This document shows positions 9,459 through 18,583 of a DNA stretch of 64,000 nt, piece by piece (the stretch's first letter is position 1; each line of letters opens with the position of its first letter). The DNA is from Isochrysis galbana (lineage: Eukaryota > Haptophyta > Isochrysidales > Isochrysidaceae). A program made the translations under genes and the position numbers. The DNA is taken from the NCBI GenBank assembly GCA_018136815.1, contig CM030942.1, positions 3,387,396-3,451,395 of the forward strand. The letters run 5' to 3'. The notes beneath the pieces were generated by a model that worked only from the letters and a program-made list of their open reading frames with translations, did not search any database and was not told the origin of the DNA.

Positions 9459-12190
9459 GTTATATCCTAGCCAACCCCACTAGCTAATTGGACACAACTT
9501 TTCCGTCCCGGAATCCCGCCATGCCTGACGGGCCGTATATTATAAAGTTCGTTACGTTGGCCCTACCGAATATGGTCATGTGTCGCGTTATCGGCGCCAG
9601 TTTAGCCGCTTTTTTGTCCACTTTGTCTGCGAGTTTCTTCCAGAAGGGCTTGAGGGCCTCCGGGGCTCCTAGCGGGACGCCTAGTATGATGAGGTATTGA
9701 TCGTTCTCTATCCAATTGTATTTACGCATGTCCCACGGCGGTTTGCGGAGCCTTTGCGAGCCCATTCGGATTCCTTGAAATTTGGCTTCGTTCGTTTTGC
9801 CCCCCGTGGCCCGCTCGTGGGTCCGTACCCACGCTAGGGCCCGCTTCAGGCTCGTGTAGTCGCTCGTGATGAGCGCCGTGTCGTCGGCGAACTGGCTAAT
9901 CTTAAGGTCGTACCCGTTGAGATTAACCCCTTGTATGTCGGGGTCGTTGTTTATGGCGCGAGTGAGTGCCTCCGTCGTAAGAAGGAAAGTGAGCGGTGAG
10001 AGGGGGCATCCTTGAGGCATCCCACTCCCTATCGTGAAGGGGTAGCTTCGGCCACCGTTGATTTTGATCGTGCGGATGGGTCTTGCCGCATCGCTGGTGA
10101 GTGCTCTCGCCAGATGCTGGAAGTCTGGCCCGAAATTGAGGAGGCGGAGCGCCAGGTGGTAGAACTCCCAGCTGACTCTGTCGAATGCTTTTTCCCAGTC
10201 GAGTGCTAGGAGGAGGCCGGGCTCTCCTGTTTCGTCGAGGTATGCTCTTGTCAGTTGTAGGAGGTGGGTGGCTTCGCTGATCAGTCTCCTAGGCACGAAG
10301 CCTAGTTGATTGTCTGATATAATGTTACCTATTACCTTGCCTAGTCTATTGGTTAGTATTTTCGCTAGTATCTTATAGTCGCTCTGTAGCAGTGTTATTG
10401 GCCTATAGTTTCTAGGGTCGCGCGCGTCTCCTTTTTTATAGAGCAAGATGATGTCTCCCTCCCTCATAGTGTACGGGATTAGGCCTGTGTCGAAGGTTTG
10501 GTTGTAGAGGTCTGTTAGGATAGGCGCAACTAGTTTTTCGTGCATCTTCTTGTGAGGATGGAGGTGGCAGCGAATAGTGCACTTGTTGTCGATCCATGCT
10601 CCGGGAATTTCGTGCGAAAGGTTGCAGCGTACCCCGCGCTTGTTGCGCAAGCAGAGGCCTTGCGTGAAGCGGGCGCACGGTTTGGGGGGGGCCTTGCCGA
10701 GCGCCTCGTGGGCCGATTTGGGGCGAGGAGCGAGCTTGCGCGACTCGTTGCGCTCCCTGCGCTTGGCGGCTTCTGCGTCGCACTCGCAGATGCGGTGTAT
10801 CGGGGAGAGGCCCAGGGCTACCTCAGGGCGCCAGCCCTTGCACCCTTTGGAGCTTCCGTGTATCATGAGTTTGTGAGGCGATTGGATGTTGGGGGGCATC
10901 GCGATCGGTTTGCACGCCCGGACGGCGTAGTTGACCGGCACCGTTTTGTTGTCGATGTTGAGTACGATCTTGCGCGGGAAGTTGCCCGATAGGAAGGTTC
11001 CTTGCGCTGCGGAGACATAGAGGTGCCAGCGGGTAGAGTAGGCGACTTTCGACACAAAGGTGCCGGACTCACCCTCGAGCTTCATGCGTTCGCGGTTTCC
11101 CTTCAAGAAGGTGAGGCCTTGTGCTTCGACCGCTTTGACGAGCGAGCTTAGAGTGATTTTCGATGCTTGCGCGAGGCCGTCCGCCTCGACAACGACGTGG
11201 GCCGCGACGTCTTGGAGCGCCTCGTAGAGGGCCTTGCGCGAGGAGGTGCCCTTCTTGTTGAGTTTCTCTTCAATGGAGTCCACATTGATGCGTACGGGGA
11301 TGTCTTGGCCTAGGGCTCGAATGATGGTGTGGTCGCCGTATTTGGCCTTGAATTGTTGCGCGCAGTCTTCGTTGACCGCTATGTGCCACGGGCCCCTCGC
11401 CGAGCGGGCCCAGAAGTCTGGCTCGGGGTCGACTCCCTCGAGCTCTAGAAGAAGTTCGACGATGGCGGCGTACACCGTCGTGTCTTGGATTATGATGTCT
11501 CCGGCTTGGTGGAATGAGAGTTCGAAGGCGGAGTCTGAGTCTGCCATGTTGTTGTCGTCTTCAGAGTCGTGATCCTGTGCCGTGTGGTGTGAGGCGTCCG
11601 TGCTCAGTGTCGTGCAGGTGAGGGCTGTGGGTGGTGTCACTTTGCTCTGGTCCTCCTCAGGGGGGTTGTATGCTCGTGTCTCATGTGTGCGGCGTGCCGT
11701 GTATGAGGGGGTTTCTCTGGAGAGTTTGTACGTTGTGATGAGGTGGATGTGGTGCCCATAGGGGCCACCCGGCCTCGGGCCGCGCTGCCGGAGCAGCGCG
11801 GCCCTTGCCAGGGCGAGAGGGGCCTCTGCCATAAGGCATGCCCAATGGAAGGGTGGCTGTTTGGGCCTGGCATTGGTGGGGTGTTGCCAGCAGCCTGCTG
11901 CCCCCCATGGGGGAGACCAGCATGGCTGCCATAGGTGGTGTGGCCGGGGCCACGGGCCGTGTGGCGCGACCGGAGTCGCACGCACCTGCTCGGCCTCGGT
12001 GGGCGGACGCGGCCGCTTCGATAGCGGCTGCTCCATGGGCACTGGTGGGGCGCCCTCGGCGGGGGGCCCGAAGGAGAGGGGAGTCGCGGCGGCGCGCTCC
12101 ATCGCGTCTAAGTATAAACTTAGTTGGATTCCGGGACGGAAAAGTTGTGTCCAATTAGCTAGTGGGGTTGGCTAGGATATAACATTAATT
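9459..12190 (-). mobile_element. LINE family A copy A-1 with inverted identical 3' tails at both ends
   Basis: Minus-strand element. Its 5' hairpin lies at 12108..12125 just before the ATG, and its ORF runs nearly to the left end, where the usual LINE 3' third is replaced by the family D tail (9461..9520). The same roughly 60 bp tail occurs inverted immediately outside the 5' hairpin (12126..12187). Both carry the private variant CCGGGACGG, whereas other D tails have CCGGGACTG or CCGGGGCTG, so the two ends probably arose in one event. AT-rich sequence with TTAA borders both sides. No ordinary 14-20 bp target duplication was found. Confidence 0.8.
9484..12102 (-). CDS. LINE A ORF: zinc-finger and reverse transcriptase protein lacking endonuclease (872 aa)
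   Basis: One uninterrupted frame beginning MERAAATPLS right after the 5' hairpin. The first third is Pro/Ala-rich. A region shared with the other LINE copies follows (GVDPEPDFWARSARGPW), then a CCCH-type finger near residues 475-500 (CARFTQGLC...C...H). The reverse transcriptase domain starts near residue 525 and shows LLYKKGDARDPRNYRPITLL, LALDWEKAFDRVSW, GMPQGCPLSPL and the catalytic FADD. No APE-type endonuclease is present between finger and RT, where such LINEs usually carry it, and the C-terminal zinc-knuckle region is missing; the frame instead ends inside the family D tail. The frame survives both rearrangements, so a stable protein is possible, but retrotransposition would need help from another element. 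Confidence 0.85.
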   Translation of the reverse strand: MERAAATPLSFGPPAEGAPPVPMEQPLSKRPRPPTEAEQVRATPVAPHGPWPRPHHLWQPCWSPPWGAAGCWQHPTNARPKQPPFHWACLMAEAPLALARAALLRQRGPRPGGPYGHHIHLITTYKLSRETPSYTARRTHETRAYNPPEEDQSKVTPPTALTCTTLSTDASHHTAQDHDSEDDNNMADSDSAFELSFHQAGDIIIQDTTVYAAIVELLLELEGVDPEPDFWARSARGPWHIAVNEDCAQQFKAKYGDHTIIRALGQDIPVRINVDSIEEKLNKKGTSSRKALYEALQDVAAHVVVEADGLAQASKITLSSLVKAVEAQGLTFLKGNRERMKLEGESGTFVSKVAYSTRWHLYVSAAQGTFLSGNFPRKIVLNIDNKTVPVNYAVRACKPIAMPPNIQSPHKLMIHGSSKGCKGWRPEVALGLSPIHRICECDAEAAKRRERNESRKLAPRPKSAHEALGKAPPKPCARFTQGLCLRNKRGVRCNLSHEIPGAWIDNKCTIRCHLHPHKKMHEKLVAPILTDLYNQTFDTGLIPYTMREGDIILLYKKGDARDPRNYRPITLLQSDYKILAKILTNRLGKVIGNIISDNQLGFVPRRLISEATHLLQLTRAYLDETGEPGLLLALDWEKAFDRVSWEFYHLALRLLNFGPDFQHLARALTSDAARPIRTIKINGGRSYPFTIGSGMPQGCPLSPLTFLLTTEALTRAINNDPDIQGVNLNGYDLKISQFADDTALITSDYTSLKRALAWVRTHERATGGKTNEAKFQGIRMGSQRLRKPPWDMRKYNWIENDQYLIILGVPLGAPEALKPFWKKLADKVDKKAAKLAPITRHMTIFGRANVTNFIIYGPSGMAGFRDGKVVSN

Positions 12191-12518
12191 GTTTTATTTA
12201 TTTAAGACACATCACTTAAGGTAGCTTAACCTCTTAGCCGGAATCGCAGCGGTTATGAAAGAAGAGCCCAAGTTATTTAAGGGAGGATAACTAGAGCCAA
12301 CTCCGGAACAAAGGACGAACCACAGTCTCCCGCCCCCTTCTCTCCAACTCCTGGCCGAAGCAGCGCGCGCGGCCTCCCCAGAACCAGCTTCTCCGCTAAT
12401 GAGGTAACTGGGAAAGGGGAAGGGGGTTGTTAGGGGTAAAGGTCGGGTAGTAGGGAGGTACACTAGCTCTCTGCCTCACGTCGCACACGTAGCGGGGAAT
12501 TTTAAGAAGATTTTTTTT
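12191..12518 (+). mobile_element. Retroelement 3' end with T-run tail (fragment)
   Basis: Non-coding stretch that ends at about 12500-12519 with GGAATTTTAAGAAGA and a T run, matching the hairpin-plus-GAATATTAARAGG-plus-T-run tail class seen at the ends of family A and C elements. The 5' limit and a target duplication were not found. Confidence 0.45.
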
Positions 12519-12668
12519 TACGAGGAGAATATCGAGGAGGCGGTGGACGACGCGGGCGAACCTGTGGAGTTGCAGTTCGAGATCAAGAAGTCGTGGCTCA
12601 ACAAGGACTTGCTGAACTACATGTTTCCCGATGACGGCGAAGCCACCGGCGCCGCTCTAGCTGCCTGA
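12519..12668 (+). pseudogene. Orphan terminal coding exon, acidic (unrecognised)
   Basis: Directly after the T run the plus strand encodes 49 residues ending in a stop: YEENIEEAVDDAGEPVELQ, then FEIKKSWLNKDLLNYMFPD and an Ala-rich end. Composition is that of an ordinary soluble protein, not of the flanking repeats. There is no start codon, so it looks like the last exon of a gene separated from its upstream part by the retroelement, or a transduced fragment. Family unknown. Confidence 0.35.
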
Positions 12669-13917
12669 CCGAGGTGGTGTGGGAGGGCGGTGTGAGCGAT
12701 GAGTCATCTACAGTGCGTACTGCGTGGTGCAAGAGTGAAGGCGTGAGGCAAGTGCACGTAGGAGCGGGCTCGTGGTGGGCGGCAATGCAGCTAAAAGTGC
12801 AGCCCTATACGTGTGAGTGCGATGTGCAGCCGGCGGCACGTGTGCAGTATTGCTGGACTCATGCTGTTGTGTCCCTCGCGGGCTGTGATGGGTGAGGAAT
12901 GCACGATTGCGCTTTCGTGGAGTGAGAGGTTGTGTGGAGTGTTGATATGATGCCAACCATAAAGTTTGTCCCACATTAATCGGCATAGCGGGCACGCACC
13001 TGATACTGAGAGCAGATGTACACCGGCGGCGATCGCCCCGCGCTACACACATGTCGCGCCATCTCGTGAAGTGTATGAGCGCTCCCTACAGTGAGTGAGT
13101 GGGAGACGAAGGAACAGAGGACAGAGGCAGCTCGGCAGCTCAACAGAGGGATGGTGATGGTGGGCGGTGGGCGAGGGCGTCGAGAACTGCTCACCGGCCA
13201 CGGCAGTGGTCCGGCAGTGGTCCAAGATAATGTGCCACCATGGCCTCGCGACTCCCTCTCCCTCCCGGTCCACCAGAGCCCCTACTCCTCTCGCCTCGCG
13301 CTATTGTCAGTCTTTTGTACAGCCGTTTTGGGCCCACTCGACCTGCTGCGACGGTCGTGTGAGAACGACGCATGCGCGACGGAGCAGCGCTGGCAGGGCA
13401 GTGTGCCTGCGGTCCTGTCTCACCTGTGGGAGCCCTGTGGCAGCCCGCATAGTGGCTAGGCCAGATGTGTCGGATCAGCCCGATGAAAGCGGGAGTCCTG
13501 CCGGCACTTGCCAAAAATAGAACGTCAAACTTTTGGCAACGAGGGGTAGGAGTAGAGAGCTCTAGAGTACTCTAGGCTCTAAGAGGATTTCTCGATACCG
13601 AGTAAAGTAAGCAGAAGATTCCATCGGTGGATTTGGCCCGGGGGTGGGGGGGGGGGGGGGGTGCAGCGGCGGCCTCGCGCCCTGCGGGGGGGAGCCCCGC
13701 GGACCCGCCCCCCCCCCCCCCCCCCCCCCCACCTCTCCCGCTCCCCCGCACCTCTCGCCCCCCCTTCCCCCTCCGCCCCACCCACTCCCCCCAGAGCGGC
13801 GGAGGCGGGCGTCTGTCGGGCTGCTCCAGCAAGAGAGGAGGCCACTGCGCCAGCTAGAGCGGGGGCCGAGGGTGGTAGAACAGGGGCGTAAGGGGTTGCT
13901 CAAGCAAAGGACGCACG
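12669..13917. other. Intergenic region upstream of the sugar transporter
   Basis: No supported gene. Near the right side it contains a long G run (about 13646-13662) and a long C run (about 13706-13730), about 190-270 bp before the transporter ATG, the same arrangement of homopolymers near starts seen elsewhere in the window. GA/CT-rich and Pro/Arg-coding open frames here show no domain. Confidence 0.6.
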
Positions 13918-15724
13918 ATGAGGAGCGTCGCGAGTCAGCCGGCGCTCACTGGGCCCGAGATGGCGAGGAACACCGACTCGCTCCTCATACGCCGGCGTAC
14001 CACCACCAACAAGCTCTTTACCGACTTCCAGCAGTCCCCGCTGCACGACCTCAACCCGATTGCGCAGCCAGGCCTCACCACGCGCGTCACGCGCAACAAC
14101 ACCGTTGGCACCTCGCTCGACCTGATCGGCGAGCCGTGGAGCCCTGGCAATGCCGAGGTGATGACCGTGGAAGGCGGCTACACCCCGGGACTCATTGCGG
14201 CGGCCGGCACCTCCGTCGTGGGAGCGCTGCTCTACGGCTTCCACTTGGGCAACATGAACTCGGCAGCCACAGCGATGCGCGCCGATCTGGGCATACCGGG
14301 TGGAATAAATGCACCGACCCCTGAGGAAGGCGTCGCAAACGACACGGCTTGGGGGTTTTGCGTTTCCATCTTCTGCCTTGGCGCCCTGCTAGGCTGTTCT
14401 GTGGTGGCGCCCATTGCTGACACCATTGGCCGTCGCCGTACTATTCTGTTTAAGCTGATCATCTTCATGCTGGGTTCGTTGCTAGAGGCGGCGAGCGTGC
14501 TGCCGGCCTTCCGCTCCACGCCTTGTATCGGAGCTGGCATCGGATTCTTTCTGATGCTTGGTGGGCGTGCCGTCTGCGGTGTGGCATGTGGCGCAACAAC
14601 GGTTGTAGTTCCCATGTATCTCGGAGAAATATCTCCGCCGCATCTGCGCGGCGCGCTGGGAACCTACTTCCAGCTGACGTGCTGTACAGGAATTCTTCTC
14701 GCCCAGATTCTTGGTCTCCCAGCCGTCTTTGGTCACGGTCACTGGTGGTCGATGTATCTTTTGCTGCCACTGATCCCTTCGGGTTGCCAACTTCTCTTGC
14801 AAGACCGGATTGTCGAGAGCCCGCGTTGGCTCGCAAGCCGCAGCGACAAAGATGCAATGCAGGCACAGGCAGTCTTGGCGCACCTGAGAGGTGAGGAGGT
14901 TGATAGCCTCGCTGTCATTCAGGAACTCGACATGATGCAGATGGGTTCCACCGTTGCCCTCGGTGCCCCTAGCAGTGGCCAAGGCATTGGCCGAATGCTC
15001 ATGCAGCCAAAGACACGTAAAGCTCTTGTCATCTGCATGGTCTGCGCGATCGCTCAGCAGGTCCGCTAGATCGTTTCTGTCGCCCTCCGTGTCGATTATG
15101 AGGGCATAGATCCGCCCAGTCCCTCCCGAGTCTCATCATCCCACCCTCTCCTTTTTCCTCCAGTTTAGCGGTATCAACAACATTTTCAATTTCTCAACCA
15201 TCTTCCTCACCGACAACGGCATTTCCTCGTCGACTGTAGCTCTGATTGCCGTATTGATGAATTTTGGAAATGTAGGAATCACAGTTGTCTCGGTCGAGCT
15301 TATGGATCGCACTGGAAGGCGGGCCTTGCTGCAGGCCTCCACAATCGGCATGATCATATCGTTACTGGCGCTCACACTCGCTCTGAGCGAACCTGGTCAA
15401 CCGTGGACCCCGCCTCTTGCCGTCGCTTCAGTTGTGTCCTTCGTCATGAGCTTTGGCATTGGCATGGGACCTGTGCCATGGCTGCTTCCGGCAGAACTTT
15501 TCTCGGCGGACAGCTGTGCGAAAGGTGCAGCCGTCTCAGCAGGCACAAATTGGCTAGCGAATTTCGTGGTCGGGCAAGCGTTTCTGCCTCTCGCAAATCT
15601 TCTCAAGAGTGCCGTCTTCCTCCCTTTTGCCCTTATTCTCTGCGCATTCTACGTCTTCACGCAGCGCAAGGTGCCCGAGACGCGCGGTAAGACGCTCGAG
15701 CAAATTCTCCTTGAACTTGCGTGA
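13918..15724 (+). CDS. MFS sugar porter (hexose transporter-like), two exons
   Basis: Exons 13918..15060 and 15164..15724 give 567 residues with 12 predicted hydrophobic segments. Family signatures are in the expected order: GRRRT after the second membrane helix, VPMYLGEISPPHLRGALG before the central loop, ESPRWL in the loop, QQFSGIN formed exactly across the splice junction, GPVPWLLPAELF, and VPETRGKTLEQI at the end. The first 85 residues are a polar extension that is longer than in most sugar porters. The family carries hexoses across the plasma membrane or vacuolar or plastid envelopes by proton symport or facilitated diffusion; substrate and membrane cannot be told here. The intron runs from GTCCGC to CCTCCAG. 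Confidence 0.93.
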
Positions 15725-16640
15725 TGAACCCCTCGATTTTGGGGTGGCCATTTCATGGAGCTAGCCCAGTGCAGCGCCGATCTACAACCGGATGCTTAAG
15801 TGCTGCCGACATCCTGCGGCCCATTTTGTGAGAGCAATCCTACATCACTGCGCTGCTCACATTTTGCCCTGCGTGTTGGCGGCGATATGAAATCCCGCTC
15901 ATCCCCTGTTTTCTCATGCCGGTCGATTGACGGGCATTATCATACGCATGGCGGGTAGTACCTCATTCCCATCGAAAGCCGCACTCAGGGCCTACAAAGG
16001 GCAAGTCACCTGAGGAAAGAGATCTACCCTATTTGTGCGGAAGGTGACTGAATGAGCTCATAGTTCGTGTTCAGCGTCGTTGGCAGGGCGAAGCACGATG
16101 AACACTCAAAATGTGGCATGTGTGCCTCCGAGTCACTAGCCGAGCCATCAGTTTGCCCAATGGTTCACACCTCATCAGTCCGTTGATCACAGAAAAGGTT
16201 TTCATATTTGTAGAAGAACTGAAAAACTTGGCCATCGTTAATTTGACGCTCGTCTGGGGCGGTGTGTGGTGTGTGCAACACAGCGCGCTCGCGAGACGAA
16301 CCAAAGTCGCGTTCCGTCAAAAGAGGGCCAGGTGATGGTTTTGTTTTCGCTTAGAATGTTATATTAGTATGGAGTTGGAGGCGCGAGGACGCGGCGCGTG
16401 CGCATAGCAACTTTTTCCCCACGGTACCCCACTTTTCGGAACACGCCTTTCACGTCACGGAACACCTGCGGCTAAGGGCTAAGCAGCCGTCTCACTCATC
16501 AACCCGCTCTGACCCATGGGATGAGCTTGGCTCGCCTTTGTGGTGACGAGCGCGGTCAGCCTGCCTTCCCTCGCCATTCCTTTGCCTCTCGCCTCGCCTC
16601 CGCCTCACCAAGCCTCCGCTTTCCACTGCCTCGCCTTCCT
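15725..16640. other. 3' flank of the transporter, no gene seen
   Basis: Ordinary-composition sequence with only short open frames on either strand and no recognisable protein, RNA gene or repeat. From about 16540 it becomes CT-rich and leads into LINE fragments. Confidence 0.6.
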
Positions 16641-16659
16641 TTTTCCCCACTTCCCCACT

Positions 16660-16918
16660 GCCATTATTCTATTGATAAGAACACTAGAAAGGTATACAAT
16701 TTTGAGCAAAGCACTACTCTTTGCCCACACGACAGACTCGGCTAGAACCGCCCAAGCGGGAATGGGCAGGCAGCCGAAAAAAAGGATAGACACAAATGAC
16801 TTTTACCCCTTATGTACGGTCGACGACAACAATCATCTAAAACCCAGCACAGAACTTATCGCACTAGCCTCCAAGCTGGGGGCGACGTGCACATCGTGGA
16901 GTACCCCAGAGACCTAGA
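16660..16918 (+). mobile_element. LINE family B fragment (C-terminal ORF end)
   Basis: The plus strand encodes ILLIRTLERYTILSKALLFA followed by TDSARTAQAGMGRQPKKRID and an acidic end before a stop, matching the C-terminus of LINE B on the minus strand at 22760-22980. It is truncated upstream. The next element (A-3) lies head-on on the other strand. Confidence 0.8.
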
Positions 16919-17041
16919 CAAATGAACAATATAAGACGAAAACACCCAACTCGCGTAAGACGCGGCTACACCGCATCCAGACCTCAAGAAAAACCCAGCG
17001 CAACCTCCCCAGAAGCCTCAAAAGGATGGCTTTATAATCAA

Positions 17042-17786
17042 CAGGTCTGCGGGCCCCTCGCCGAGCGGGCCCAGAAGTCTGGCTCGGGGTCGACTCCCTC
17101 GAGTTCTAGAAGAAGTTCGACGATGGCGGCGTACACCGTCGTGTCCTGGATTATGATGTCTCCGGCTTGGTGGAATGAGAGTTCGAAGGCGGAGTCTGAG
17201 TCTGCCATGTTGTTGTCGTCTTCAGAGTCGTGATCCTGTGCCGTGTGGTGGGGGGCGTCCGTGCTCAGTGTCGTGCGGGTGAGGGCTGTGGGTGGTGTCA
17301 CTTTGCTCTGGTCCTCCTCAGGGGGGTTGTATGCTCGTGCCTCATGCGTGCGGTGTGCTGTGTATGGGGGGGTTTCTCTGGAGAGTTTGTACGTTGTGAT
17401 GAAGTGGATGTGGTGCCCATAGGGGCCACCCGGCCTCGGGCCGCGCTGCCGGAGCAGCGCGGCCCTTGCCAGGGCGAGAGGGGCCTCTGCCATAAGGCAT
17501 GCCCAATGGAAGGGTGGCTGTTTGGGCCTGGCATTGGTGGGGTGTTGCCAGCAGCCTGCTGCCCCCCATGGGGGAGGCCAGCATGGCTGCCATAGGTGGT
17601 GTGGCCGGGGCCACGGGCCGTGTGGCGCGACCGGAGTCGCACGCACCTGCTCGGCCTCGGTGGGCGGACGCGGCCGCTTCGACAGCGGCTGCTCCATGGG
17701 CACTCGTGGGGCGCCCTCGGCGGGGGGCCCGAAGGAGAGGGGAGTCGCGGCGGCGCGCTCCATCGCGTCTAAGTATAAACTTAGTT
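17042..17786 (-). mobile_element. LINE family A copy A-3 (5' part only)
   Basis: The minus-strand 5' hairpin is at 17769..17786, followed by an ORF of 241 codons (17763..17038) that is nearly identical to the first 235 residues of A-1 and breaks off after DFWARSARGP. Everything downstream (finger, RT, 3' tail) is missing. This is the reverse of normal LINE 5' truncation, so the copy was probably cut by later rearrangement. Confidence 0.85.
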
Positions 17787-18067
17787 GGCTTCACTCCATG
17801 CTCTAGCCCCGCTGAGACTTGCCCCACGATCAAGCGCGAGCTTGGCATTCCACAACTGTCGCACTTTGGGTACGGATTAATTAGGTATCGCTGCGTATTG
17901 CGTATTGCGTACTCGCTGTGTGTGTGTCTCTAGTTAGCGTGGCGAACCTTACTATGATCGATTCGAGTGCTGGTTGTTATATGGTGGAAATTCTATGAGT
18001 CAAATACAACTCTGTAAACGTCTCGTATGGCGTGGCTACGAGAAAACGATTAAGTGCCACGTGTGAG

Positions 18068-18350
18068 ACGAGAATATTAAAAGTTTTTTTTCCGTATGAT
18101 GAATCTCCATGCTATATGTAGAGCGCCTTAAGGCTGTCTAGGGTATGGGTGTCGGGGTATGCTACATATAGATATAGTATACAGTATACAAATAATCTGT
18201 CTTTCGTTTTTTGTACCCGGGATGCAGTGGCCCCTCCCCCCGATATCACTCGGACACTTGTCTCACCAGTCGCCAGGCATGGCGCGGGAATCCGGGGCTG
18301 AAAAGTTGTGTCCAATTAGCTAGTGGGGTTGGCTAGGATGTAGCCATTAT
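18068..18350 (+). mobile_element. Composite of retroelement tails with a small LINE fragment
   Basis: At 18068-18090 the plus strand has a GAATATTAAAAG plus T-run tail. At 18112-18215 the minus strand carries a short LINE A C-terminal fragment (KTKDRLFVY, LDSLKALYI). At 18222-18350 the plus strand has a diverged family D 3' end (GAAAAGTTGTGTCC then CTAGTGGGGTTGGCTAGG). These are nested or juxtaposed remnants; individual limits are not resolved. Confidence 0.6.
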
Positions 18351-18583
18351 TTAGTTTATATATCCACATGCATATGCGAACACCTGATCATGCTGGCAAA
18401 TTTTGGCATTTAATGTTTTTGGGCTGAAATTAGGCGGGGTGGAAATCCTGAGAAGAGGGAGCCGCAACCCCCGACGGGCCGAAGGTTGTCTCCTTATCCG
18501 CTCTCCTTCCAGGCCGCCTAAAATTCGTGCGCTCGCTTACTATAGCCCACACATCCCAGGACAATGCCCCGACATACTTTTAA

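Noticed and set aside
9461-12187. Interpreting the family D tail as terminal inverted repeats of a TTAA-targeting DNA transposon
   Set aside because: D-1 (29337-30205) and D-2 (8731-9082) show the tail at one end only, with 14-17 bp target duplications and a retroelement 5' hairpin at the other end of D-1, so it is a retroelement 3' end.
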